From the IMG/VR virus record IMGVR_UViG_3300043331_000510, positions 1-43,434 of that record: a stretch of 43,434 nucleotides of DNA. One strand, 5' to 3'. Every line of letters begins with the position of its first letter. Position 1 is the first letter of the stretch. The notes under the pieces are model-generated. The model was given only the letters and a program-made list of their open reading frames with translations, did not search any database and was not told where the DNA came from. Source of the stretch: a virus. This document shows, piece after piece, positions 22,342-30,008 of this stretch. Both the position numbers and the translations under genes were made by a program.

Positions 22342-23252
22342 TGGCTATCATAGCAATCATGGGACCGGGTGGCGCAGGTAAGACTGAGATGGCGGGACTG
22401 ACGTCTCCTAGGACGCCAGTCCACTTCATCGACATTGACCGAAAGATCAGGTCGACCTCACGGTTGCACAAGGCTATTGCAGCGGGACAAATAACCTATA
22501 GAGAGGTTGGCGAGTCGATCATTGAGGGCAACCTCAACAGTCGTCTTAGCGCCCTGATCCAGAGCTACGACAACCCTGATAAAGAGATACAACAGGCGAC
22601 ACGACCTCCTGCGGGCTGGAGTAACTTTGCAAACTACGTTGGCCAGATGGAAACCGATGTCATCGCACAAAACGCCAAGACTATTGTCCTCGATAGCGCC
22701 ACACAGCTACAACCGCACCTTCGGGCGCACATCCAGTTCCAAAACAAGAAGTCGAAATACGTCTTCGACGACTGGGCCATCTGGCAACAGATGTGGATGG
22801 AAACAATCTCCGCGATCATCGACTACTGCTTGACGTGTCAGAAATGTAAGAAGATCCATCAGCTTGGCACAGAGTACGACCACGAGAATGATGACAAAGA
22901 CTTTATCATGATCCTTCACGAGCGTGTTTCAGAGAAGCCGACGTCCAGCACACGCAAAGTGACGATCACGTTAAATAAAGGTGTTCGTCAACGTTCATAC
23001 GTTGGGGATCTTGATGTCCTGATCGCGGGCTCCATCGACGGTGCATTCGGCCTGAACTTCGGAACATTTTTCACCGACGTATACGCTCTGCGCGTGGCAC
23101 TTGTTGGGGATACTCCCAAGTGGATTTGCAGAGTCCTTCCCGACGGTCAACGCGACCTACGCTGTAGCTTCGACGTAAAAGGTCAGGCGGAGTGGGTGCC
23201 TGACTTTCGCCAGATTCGCGGGCTGGCGTCACGAGTAGACCCACTAAAATAA
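22341..23252 (+). CDS. Sak4-like RecA-fold single-strand annealing ATPase
   Basis: A 303-residue protein from ATG 22341 (MAIIAIMGPGGAGKTEMAG). Walker A at residues 8-15, FIDIDRKIR in the first switch region, TIVLDSATQL as Walker B. CLTCQKCKKIH adds a Cys cluster. The compact RecA-like core with no linker to a primase or helicase matches phage Sak4 proteins, which promote annealing with an SSB-like partner. The next gene (23265-23687) is the right kind of partner, and the nuclease at 21062 completes the module. Confidence 0.8.
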   Translation: MAIIAIMGPGGAGKTEMAGLTSPRTPVHFIDIDRKIRSTSRLHKAIAAGQITYREVGESIIEGNLNSRLSALIQSYDNPDKEIQQATRPPAGWSNFANYVGQMETDVIAQNAKTIVLDSATQLQPHLRAHIQFQNKKSKYVFDDWAIWQQMWMETISAIIDYCLTCQKCKKIHQLGTEYDHENDDKDFIMILHERVSEKPTSSTRKVTITLNKGVRQRSYVGDLDVLIAGSIDGAFGLNFGTFFTDVYALRVALVGDTPKWICRVLPDGQRDLRCSFDVKGQAEWVPDFRQIRGLASRVDPLK

Positions 23253-23264
23253 AAGGAGGGCAAG

Positions 23265-23687
23265 ATGCCCAAGATTCCGACCAACATGAGCGCGATCCCC
23301 AGTGAAGTGCCAGACCTCGATGAGAGCATCCCGTATCACGTCGTCTGCCGCGCGGCCAAGTGGGCCGTCGACGACAACGGCCAGATCAAGACCGACGTCA
23401 ACGGCCACTACTTCATCAGCGGCATGGAGCTGGAGGTGCTGGAGCCCGAGCAGTTTCGCGGCCGACGCATCTTCGAGAACTACCTGCCAGTCTCCAATGG
23501 CAAGGCCGAGGACGCGACCGACAGCAACATCGTGCGGACGAAGCGCGCGATGCTCGTCTTCAAGGTCCAGGAGGACCCGGATGGGCTGGACGCCGTCGAG
23601 TTCGTCGGCAAGGAAGGTGACGTGACGGCGGTCAACGAGATGTACCAGGGACGGAAGAACCCGAAGGTTGCGGAGTTTCTGCTCTAG
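23265..23687 (+). CDS. Probable ssDNA-binding partner of Sak4 (DUF669-like)
   Basis: A 140-residue protein; SD GGAGGG, ATG 23265, 12 bases after Sak4. Beta-rich with YHVVCRAAKWAVDDNGQIKT, YFISGMELEVLEPEQFRGRR, IFENYLPVSNG: an OB-like single-strand-binding pattern similar to DUF669 proteins that accompany Sak4 in phages. Codons are very GC-ending compared with neighbours, like the capsid genes, implying abundance, as expected for an SSB. I cannot confirm the family without a profile search. Confidence 0.65.
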   Translation: MPKIPTNMSAIPSEVPDLDESIPYHVVCRAAKWAVDDNGQIKTDVNGHYFISGMELEVLEPEQFRGRRIFENYLPVSNGKAEDATDSNIVRTKRAMLVFKVQEDPDGLDAVEFVGKEGDVTAVNEMYQGRKNPKVAEFLL

Positions 23688-23697
23688 GTCGACGTCC

Positions 23698-23823
23698 ATG
23701 CGAGATAGAGAATCGCCGAATACTCCGCCTAGGACGTTATGCGGATGGGGAATAGATACCCCTAAGCTACTCCGCTCACGCTTTGGCGAAGCAGACTTGC
23801 GTACTGCCGCATGGATCTTTTAA
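23698..23823 (+). CDS. Possible small protein, 41 aa
   Basis: ATG 23698 to TAA 23823 between the SSB-like and methyltransferase genes. Lacks a clear ribosome site; ends 9 bp before the next ATG and contains its SD. Sequence NTPPRTLCGWGIDTPKLL, then FGEADLRTAAW. It may be coding, or this 145-bp gap may be leader DNA. Confidence 0.35.
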   Translation: MRDRESPNTPPRTLCGWGIDTPKLLRSRFGEADLRTAAWIF

Positions 23824-23832
23824 GGAGCCCAC

Positions 23833-25158
23833 ATGACAACGCAACCTGAGACCGTGGAGATCGAGATTGAAAAGATCATTATCGCCGCAGACCGCCAGAG
23901 GACAGAAGACGATGAGGACAAGCTTGCCGAACTTGTCGAAAGCATTAAGAACAACGGCCTTATCAATCCCATTGTTATCGACAGAGAACATAAGCTTATT
24001 GCTGGATTTAGACGCATACAAGCGTATAAGAGACTCGATCAACAGAAGATCAGAGCGACATATTTTGAAAGCCTTGAAGCCCTCGACCAGAAGATCATCG
24101 AATTCGACGAGAATGACAAACGCAAAGACCTCACATGGCAGGAGCGCGCCCGTGCAATCAAAGAAATCTTCGATCTCCAAAAAGCAAAAGCCCAAGCAAC
24201 AAGTCCAGAAAGATGGACTGCGTCCGACACAGCTCGTAGCCTCGGGGTCAGCGTGGGCAAAGTCTCAGAGGACCTTAGTCTTGCGGATGCTCTGGGCAAT
24301 GAAAGAGTCGCCGGGCGTCCAAGCCGTAGAGGTGCTCTCGACACACTTAAGCGGGAAAGGGAGCTTGAACTTGTGCGGGAGATTGCGCGTCGACGGGCCG
24401 CTGGAATTGGAATTCCAACTGGCTTGGTATCCACGACCTTCACGTCTGGCGTCGTCTACCACGCCGACTGTCGAACAGTCCTTGCCGGAATGGCGGAAGA
24501 AAGTGTAGACTTGGTGATAATGGACCCGCCGTGGGGCATTGACTTTAACAACGCAGCCCAATGGACAAAAAAATGGATAGCGAGCTACGACGATTCGGCG
24601 AATGCAGTCAAAGCGATGCTGACGGAATTGGTGCCTCAATTACACCGGGTTCTAAAGGTCGGCGGGCACATATACTCATTCTTTCCGATTCAGGAACCTC
24701 AGTGGTGGGGCGAATTGTTCATGTCTGCAGGATTTGCCATCAGACAGAGGCCATTGATCTGGTTCAAGAGTGGCCAGCCGGGGATTACAGACGTCTACAC
24801 AAGTTTCCTGCCGTGCTACGAATCGATCCTATGGGGCTACAAACCTGGCCCGGAGAACACAAGGAGACTGTTCGCCCGTCCGATACCGGAAGCACAGGGA
24901 TGGCCACGCCAGGCGGGCCTGTGGCACGAGAACGAGAAGCCCGTCGAGATGTTGGACAAGTGGATGGAAGCGAGCAGCGAGATCAATGAGGTTGTGTTAG
25001 ACCCATTTGGAGGCGGCGGGTCGACGGCCGCTTCGGCGTTTGGCCTTGGTAGGTACTTCATAACGAGTGAGGTCGACGACCTTAACTACGCCAAGCTGTG
25101 TCAACGGATCAAGACGTTGGAGGAGAGGAAGGAGGAACAAAACAATGCCGACGTGTAA
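23833..25158 (+). CDS. ParB-domain / DNA adenine or cytosine-N4 methyltransferase fusion
   Basis: A 441-residue two-part protein with SD AAGGAG. Residues 1-155: ParB N-terminal nuclease-like fold (NGLINPIVIDREHKLIAGFR, with GFRR at 58-61) and HTH (SDTARSLGVSVGKVSEDL). Residues 205-430: beta-class amino methyltransferase with motif IV DPPW (231-234) first and the AdoMet motif I (LDPFGGGGSTAASAF) near the C-terminus. Linker rich in Arg. It probably modifies phage DNA at an unknown site to evade restriction, the ParB part steering it to DNA. Fusion of these modules is known in other phages. Confidence 0.9.
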   Translation: MTTQPETVEIEIEKIIIAADRQRTEDDEDKLAELVESIKNNGLINPIVIDREHKLIAGFRRIQAYKRLDQQKIRATYFESLEALDQKIIEFDENDKRKDLTWQERARAIKEIFDLQKAKAQATSPERWTASDTARSLGVSVGKVSEDLSLADALGNERVAGRPSRRGALDTLKRERELELVREIARRRAAGIGIPTGLVSTTFTSGVVYHADCRTVLAGMAEESVDLVIMDPPWGIDFNNAAQWTKKWIASYDDSANAVKAMLTELVPQLHRVLKVGGHIYSFFPIQEPQWWGELFMSAGFAIRQRPLIWFKSGQPGITDVYTSFLPCYESILWGYKPGPENTRRLFARPIPEAQGWPRQAGLWHENEKPVEMLDKWMEASSEINEVVLDPFGGGGSTAASAFGLGRYFITSEVDDLNYAKLCQRIKTLEERKEEQNNADV

Positions 25159-25327
25159 AGAATGTCAACAGAAATTCGACGAAGAAAGTGAAGGTACAGT
25201 CGTCGAAACTGTAGCTGACGATCCAGAGGCTGATTTTCCTGACCCGCCAGCATATATGGTTCATATTGCCTGCTACGCAAAATTGCATAACGAGATAATC
25301 AAGCGTATAGGCGATTTGTACGAATAA
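25145..25327 (+). CDS. Small zinc-finger-like protein, 60 aa
   Basis: ATG 25145 overlaps the methyltransferase end by 14 bp, with GGAGG upstream; TAA overlaps the polymerase ATG (TAATG). PTCKECQQKFDEES (CxxC) and HIACYAKLHNE (C...H) could bind one zinc. It precedes the polymerase gene directly. Function unknown. Confidence 0.55.
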   Translation: MPTCKECQQKFDEESEGTVVETVADDPEADFPDPPAYMVHIACYAKLHNEIIKRIGDLYE

Positions 25328-27003
25328 TGCCAGTCATAGCATCAGGTCCTAAACAATGTAAGATAATGTTCGTCGGCATGGGACCCGCCCAAGAGGAGGT
25401 TCGGACAGGTGTACCGTTTATGGGACCCGCGGGCATGGTATTCAACAAAAGTCTCAAAAAGCTTGGCGTCTCCCGTTCGGACGTATACGTTACGAACGTT
25501 CACGATGAGTTTCTGGCGCCAGGGACATCACTGTTCAGTCTCCCTTCTGAGAAACTCACACGTAGTGTGCAGCGTCTCGCGGCTGAGATTAAGTCGGTTC
25601 AACCAAACGTGGTTGTTCCGATGGGAGACGAGCCTCTTCACTTCATTACTGGACTTAGCGGTATCACCAAATGGCGTGGCAGTATCGTGCCGTCTACACT
25701 TGTGCCGGGCGTTAAGTGTGTCCCAAGCATCCACACGGCCTGGATCATCAGAGGAATGTGGAAGTGGGAGCCAGTCTTCACACACATAGATATTAAGAGG
25801 GCGCTAGATAACATTGACTACCCTGAAATCAGATTGCCAAAGCAAGAGGCGATTACTGGTCCGTCTTATAACACGGTCCTTGATTACATACACGAATGCG
25901 AACAACACGAAGAACTCGTATTCGACTATGAGATTTTCGATTACGAGAATCATTTGGGACAAGTCAGCTGTGTCGGTATTGGACATAAGCCAGAACAGGC
26001 ACTCACTATACCGTTTACGAAGCATGGAAATCATATGCACTACTGGACACTTGAGCAAGAAGCTAACATTTGGTTACGTCTGGCGCATCTATTACAGAAT
26101 CCCAACATTAAGAAATCGAATCAACACCTAGCATTTGAATGGATATATTCCTGGGCACATAAGATGTATCCAGCAAATCCTTGGATCTGCACAATGGAGC
26201 TTCATCAGTCTTTATATCCTGACTGGGGGCAAACCGAAGATGTCTTCCAAAGCCGACGTAAGAATATGGACGAACCAGGACATGGCCTTGCTTTTATCGT
26301 ATCACATTATGGTGATGGAATTAACTATTATAAAGATGATGGACGAAAATGGATACCTTCCTATGGAGATCATAAGTTTTGGGAGTATTGCGCCAAAGAC
26401 GTCATGTCGACATTCTACTGTAAAAATAAGATGTATGAAGAAGCAGTAGAGAACAACCAATGGGACATCTACGTAGGATGGAACCAACGACCATTCCTTC
26501 ACAAACTTCGGAATGAGTGGCATGGTTATGCGGTCAATACTGGACTACGTGAAGAAGTCGGCAAAGAACTTGTGAAAGAAATTGACGCCCTGCAGAAGCA
26601 AATCAACGAGCGCGTGGGTTATGAACTCAATGTCAATAGTTCTAAGCAGATGCAGGATTATCTTTACAAGCGTATGCAATACACGCCTAAGACCAAGGTT
26701 GTCTATAACAAGAAGAAAGGTATCCGTGAGAGACGGATAACGAGTGATAAAATCGCTCTGCGAGAGCTACAGGCGAAGCATCAGGACGAAGTCCTGTTTT
26801 GGGTAGATGAACTTCGAGCCAAGCGCGACTTGAAGGGTGATATTGTGGATCAGAGGCTAGGTCCGAGTGGCCGAATGCACACGCATTTTGGTATCACTGA
26901 TACCAATAGATGGACCAGCGGCAAGAGTATTATAGGCGTGGGAACGAATATGCAAAACGTCCCGGTTAAGGGAATAGCCAGACGGCTATTCACGGCGGAC
27001 TAA
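25327..27003 (+). CDS. polA: Split DNA polymerase I, N-terminal half (UDG-like, 3'-5' exonuclease, thumb)
   Basis: A 558-residue protein. Residues 1-165: family-4 uracil-DNA-glycosylase-like (FVGMGPAQEEVRTGVPFMGP, with H136 in VPSIHTAW) but without the CxxC pair of true Fe-S UDGs. Residues about 195-380: 3'-5' exonuclease (Asp200-x-Glu202 in FDYEIF; NQHLAFEW; YCAKDVM). Residues 395-558: thumb and first palm part, ending RRLFTAD and a stop exactly where motif A should follow. The missing palm and fingers are encoded at 27621. The next ATG abuts the TAA. The two halves must assemble in trans for activity. ATG 25327 shares a base with the previous stop. Confidence 0.9.
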   Translation: MPVIASGPKQCKIMFVGMGPAQEEVRTGVPFMGPAGMVFNKSLKKLGVSRSDVYVTNVHDEFLAPGTSLFSLPSEKLTRSVQRLAAEIKSVQPNVVVPMGDEPLHFITGLSGITKWRGSIVPSTLVPGVKCVPSIHTAWIIRGMWKWEPVFTHIDIKRALDNIDYPEIRLPKQEAITGPSYNTVLDYIHECEQHEELVFDYEIFDYENHLGQVSCVGIGHKPEQALTIPFTKHGNHMHYWTLEQEANIWLRLAHLLQNPNIKKSNQHLAFEWIYSWAHKMYPANPWICTMELHQSLYPDWGQTEDVFQSRRKNMDEPGHGLAFIVSHYGDGINYYKDDGRKWIPSYGDHKFWEYCAKDVMSTFYCKNKMYEEAVENNQWDIYVGWNQRPFLHKLRNEWHGYAVNTGLREEVGKELVKEIDALQKQINERVGYELNVNSSKQMQDYLYKRMQYTPKTKVVYNKKKGIRERRITSDKIALRELQAKHQDEVLFWVDELRAKRDLKGDIVDQRLGPSGRMHTHFGITDTNRWTSGKSIIGVGTNMQNVPVKGIARRLFTAD

Positions 27004-27315
27004 ATGCCAGAGGCCGACCGCGTGACGAGACTCGTTGAGGAGTGGCGGAGGTTGCTGGAGAGCGTCGCCAAAGCACCGTGGGTGTTGCGGGAGCCGAATC
27101 GCGAAGAACGCGAGGAGTCTTGGGACATCTACTGTTCCAGCGAAACGTGGCCCGGATTCAACGACCTGTCGATGATGCCCGAGCGCGAAGGCCGTCTCAT
27201 CGTCTGGATGCGCAACCACGCGGAGGAGATCATCGCCGCGCTGGAGAGCCAACAGCGGGGGAGCGGGAGAAATGATGCCAAAAGAACTGCTTTTAGACGT
27301 TATTCTAAAAGTTAA
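27004..27315 (+). CDS. Insert gene 1 inside split polymerase
   Basis: A 103-residue protein; ATG directly follows the polA-N stop. It is GC-rich compared with its flanks, Arg/Glu/Trp-rich and helical (VTRLVEEWRRLLESVAKAPW, then REGRLIVWMRNHAEEIIAAL). No endonuclease, intein or family motif is visible. Codon use unlike its neighbours suggests recent arrival. Confidence 0.6.
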   Translation: MPEADRVTRLVEEWRRLLESVAKAPWVLREPNREEREESWDIYCSSETWPGFNDLSMMPEREGRLIVWMRNHAEEIIAALESQQRGSGRNDAKRTAFRRYSKS

Positions 27316-27442
27316 CGCTTTGATGAGAGCAAACGCGATTAAGCTTGTGTGCATAGGATGTGGTAAAGAGGCCACCCAAATATGCTTCCGTTGTCAGCAA
27401 TGTGATGAATGTCACAAGGGGTTTAGGTTTCCATGTCATTGA
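27272..27442 (+). CDS. Insert gene 2: small zinc-ribbon protein, 56 aa
   Basis: ATG 27272 (or ATG 27275) with GGGAG upstream, inside the end of gene 1. The C-terminal half VCIGCGKEATQICFRCQQCD, then ECHKGFRFPCH, carries three CxxC-type pairs plus CH, a dense two-zinc ribbon. Stop overlaps the next ATG by 10 bp. It could help hold the split polymerase together, but that is speculation. Confidence 0.55.
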   Translation: MMPKELLLDVILKVNALMRANAIKLVCIGCGKEATQICFRCQQCDECHKGFRFPCH

Positions 27443-27624
27443 TTGACGATGTCATTGCGGATTTTCGTAAGTTTATTGCCGAACACGGAACTGAGCCTGC
27501 ATATATTTCAGTGTCACCTGAGGTTTACGAAAGGCTTAAAGCCGAGTTTGGTCAACTAATGGAAATTAAAGATGAGTTGAAATTTAGCAAATTCATGGGG
27601 CTTGAGATTCGCGTAAGAGAATGA
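27433..27624 (+). CDS. Insert gene 3: small protein, 63 aa
   Basis: ATG 27433 overlaps the zinc-ribbon stop; TGA at 27622-27624 overlaps the polA-C ATG (ATGA). Short helices (DDVIADFRKFIAEHGTEP, YERLKAEFGQLMEIKDEL) and ends GLEIRVRE. No family is recognised. Confidence 0.55.
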   Translation: MSLIDDVIADFRKFIAEHGTEPAYISVSPEVYERLKAEFGQLMEIKDELKFSKFMGLEIRVRE

Positions 27625-28481
27625 AGAAAAAAGTCTGGATAATGTGTGACTACAGCCAAGCGGAGATACGCGTGGCCGCCTGGAAAGGTCCCATTCCAGC
27701 CATGAAGACGTGGTTTCAGCGAGGTGAGGACATCCATATAAATGTGGCACGTTTGATTGGCAAGGTGGTGCATGAGGCTAAAGTAGACATGCCATTCATC
27801 AAGGGTTCAAGAGAGATGCTATGGAGGCGTAAGCCACCGGAGGAACTAAATGCAGATGACAAAACAGATAACGAGAATGAGCGAGATTTATCCAAACGAA
27901 CAGTACACGCTAACACTAACGGAATGTGGAAGAATCGCTTCGCACTTATTACAGGTCTTCCCGTGCCAATTGCAGGCATTGTTCAAGACACATATCATGG
28001 GCTATTCCCTGAGATACGTGGCAATTATCACAAGGGTATCCAAAACGAGGTACTCAGTAATGGTGGCACGTTGGTCAATCCGTGGGGGTGGCCACGCACC
28101 TTCTATAAAATCAACCCGTTTACGGGTACATACGATGAAGACGAGTTGCGAGTCATGTACGCGTGGTATCCTCAGTCGACTATTGGTATGCTTACGGTTA
28201 AAGCGTGGACTGAGATGTGTTCGATCTTTGAGGGAATCTACACTCCAAGACTTTGGAAACCGAGTGAGATCGTTAGACTCGGCCTTGACTGTCGACTACA
28301 AGTTCATGATCTGGTCGGAGTCTCATGCGAAGATGATCCCGTTGCCATTAGGGAGACAGCAACACAAATGAAGAAGTGTGGCGAGATACCAATGGTCATC
28401 AATAACGAAGAGTTGATAGTACCAATGGACTTTAAGGTGGGACCATCATGGGGAGAGATGAAGAAGTACGTGCTACAATGA
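27621..28481 (+). CDS. polA: Split DNA polymerase I, C-terminal half (palm and fingers)
   Basis: A 286-residue protein. Motif A IMCDYSQAEIRV (D10) is at the very start, motif B RDLSKRTVHANTNGM at 88-102, motif C LQVHDLV at 226-232 (D230). It supplies both catalytic aspartates and the nucleotide-binding helix missing from the 25327 gene. ATG 27621 overlaps the stop of insert gene 3. Oddities: in the fingers helix the position of the conserved Tyr before Gly is Asn100, and the residue after HD in motif C is Leu rather than Glu. Whether these reduce activity is unknown. Its TGA overlaps the next ATG. Confidence 0.9.
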   Translation: MKKKVWIMCDYSQAEIRVAAWKGPIPAMKTWFQRGEDIHINVARLIGKVVHEAKVDMPFIKGSREMLWRRKPPEELNADDKTDNENERDLSKRTVHANTNGMWKNRFALITGLPVPIAGIVQDTYHGLFPEIRGNYHKGIQNEVLSNGGTLVNPWGWPRTFYKINPFTGTYDEDELRVMYAWYPQSTIGMLTVKAWTEMCSIFEGIYTPRLWKPSEIVRLGLDCRLQVHDLVGVSCEDDPVAIRETATQMKKCGEIPMVINNEELIVPMDFKVGPSWGEMKKYVLQ

Positions 28482-28810
28482 GACGCGTGATCGTCGAATC
28501 GCCATATGCCGGTGATGTTCCTATGAACATCGCATATGCAAAACTATGTGTACGTGATTGCTTGTTACGAGGAGAGGCACCTATTGCAAGTCATTTATTA
28601 TATACGCAAGATGGCATTCTAAAGGATGATGTTCCAGAAGAGCGAAAGCTTGGCATCGACGCTGGGCTAGAATGGGGTGTTATGGCAGAAGCAACCGTAG
28701 TCTACACAGATCGTGGCATCTCCAATGGAATGCGATATGGCATTGCACACGCGCTTAAGCATGGGAGACCTATAGAGTATAGGTCTTTAGCGAGTCTTGG
28801 CAGAGCGTAA
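28478..28810 (+). CDS. DUF7768/DUF4406-like nucleoside deoxyribosyltransferase-fold protein
   Basis: A 110-residue protein from ATG 28478 (ATGA overlap). VIVESPYAGDVPMNIAYAKL, then APIASHLLYTQ, then GIDAGLEWGVMAEATVVYTD follow the pattern of small phage proteins with a nucleoside 2-deoxyribosyltransferase-like fold: SPYxGDxxxNIxxA, PxASHLLY, G...GxxW. Possibly nucleotide salvage or base handling alongside the polymerase. Catalytic residues are not certain. It overlaps the helicase start by 14 bp. Confidence 0.7.
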   Translation: MRRVIVESPYAGDVPMNIAYAKLCVRDCLLRGEAPIASHLLYTQDGILKDDVPEERKLGIDAGLEWGVMAEATVVYTDRGISNGMRYGIAHALKHGRPIEYRSLASLGRA

Positions 28811-30008
28811 GTGCGATGGCTGGCTAGAGACGTATCTTAGGTACACCGCGAATCAGGAGCCGACTGACAAGCTTAATTTTTGGGTCGGCGTCACTGTCTT
28901 AAGCGCGGCCCTTAAGCGACAGGTCTGGATGAAGCGGGTTCGCTATCTTCTCTATCCCAACATTTACGTCTTTATCATCGCTGATAGTGGTGAGGCTCGT
29001 AAGAGTCAGGCCATGACTACAGGCATGAAGCTCCTGAAAGATAGCGACAATGATATATTCTATCTAAGTGGCACCATGACCCCCGAGGGCGTCGTGAAGC
29101 ATATGAACCGGCAGAAGAATGAGGTCTGGACCACTGATAATGGACACAAGATACGCAATAGGATAGACAGCCATGTGGTCATACACATGGACGAAATGGC
29201 GGAGTCCTTCGGCTATGACAAGCTCAGAGCGTCCAAATTTACGATTCTCCTTACTAAGATATACAACGCGGGCGATGAGCAGACTCATACAATTGCTAGC
29301 GACGATCAGGTTACTCTTAAGAATCTCTATCCCGTTGTTCTCGGGGGTAGTGATCCTAATAATCTTAAAGTGTTGCCTGAGGATGCCATCGCCGGCCTCA
29401 TCGGCCGTTCCATCTTTGTCGCGGAGAAAGGCATTAAGAGAGCTATCTCGTGGGAAGACGAAGATGAAAGTAAAATAGCTGACAAGCTATATGGTGATCT
29501 TAAGCATGACTTAAGCTTAATAAGTCAACTACAGGGTGAGATTATAGTACCACCTGATGCAAAGAAATTTTTTGATGAATGGTACATTGAGTTGGGAAAG
29601 CGAAACATAACAGACCCGCGCACGCGGCGGTTCCGGGCACGATGCCATGACACCATGCTCAAGCTAGCGACCGTGCTAAGCGTCAGTGAAAGCGACGCCA
29701 AAGAATGTCACATTCGGCATATGAGAAAGGCTATAGAACATATTGAGATGCAGATGGATGAGTTCGCTAATATGCAAGAGTGGGCAGCTACGTCTGAGTA
29801 TGCCCAGAGACGGGCTATGTTCCTCGACTTCCTACGACGTCAGGGTGGCGCCGGCTTACGAAGGCAAATGATGACTTATCTAAAGATAAGTGTTGAAGAA
29901 ATAGCTGTGTTGGAAGCCTCGCTAGAGGCTGAACATGCGTTGGATCTGACCGTGGCAGGCCGCGAGGTCTTCTACAAGCTCGACAAGAAACTACTACAAA
30001 ATAAATGA
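28797..30008 (+). CDS. DUF3987-type replicative helicase
   Basis: A 403-residue protein from TTG 28797, coupled to the upstream gene; no in-frame ATG nearby. P-loop-like FIIADSGEARKSQA (61-72; note ARKS in place of GKT, usual for DUF3987), Walker B VVIHMDEM, sensor region PVVLGGSDPNN. The N-terminal segment DKLNFWVGVTVLSAALKRQV is the family hallmark. It probably unwinds DNA for the split polymerase. No TOPRIM or archaeo-eukaryotic primase domain is fused or nearby. The C-terminus (RRQMMTYLKISVEEIAVLEA) is a small winged helix. Confidence 0.85.
   Translation: MAERKCDGWLETYLRYTANQEPTDKLNFWVGVTVLSAALKRQVWMKRVRYLLYPNIYVFIIADSGEARKSQAMTTGMKLLKDSDNDIFYLSGTMTPEGVVKHMNRQKNEVWTTDNGHKIRNRIDSHVVIHMDEMAESFGYDKLRASKFTILLTKIYNAGDEQTHTIASDDQVTLKNLYPVVLGGSDPNNLKVLPEDAIAGLIGRSIFVAEKGIKRAISWEDEDESKIADKLYGDLKHDLSLISQLQGEIIVPPDAKKFFDEWYIELGKRNITDPRTRRFRARCHDTMLKLATVLSVSESDAKECHIRHMRKAIEHIEMQMDEFANMQEWAATSEYAQRRAMFLDFLRRQGGAGLRRQMMTYLKISVEEIAVLEASLEAEHALDLTVAGREVFYKLDKKLLQNK

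Noticed and set aside
23244-23699. - strand reading frame of 151 codons opposite the SSB-like gene
   Set aside because: Opposes an operon gene with a strong SD; the GC-rich third positions explain its openness.
27001-27624. Group I intron or intein splitting polA
   Set aside because: Both junctions carry real stop or start codons with overlapping genes, insert genes are in three different frames, and no intein blocks, intron core or homing endonuclease motif were seen. Not fully excluded without an RNA structure search.
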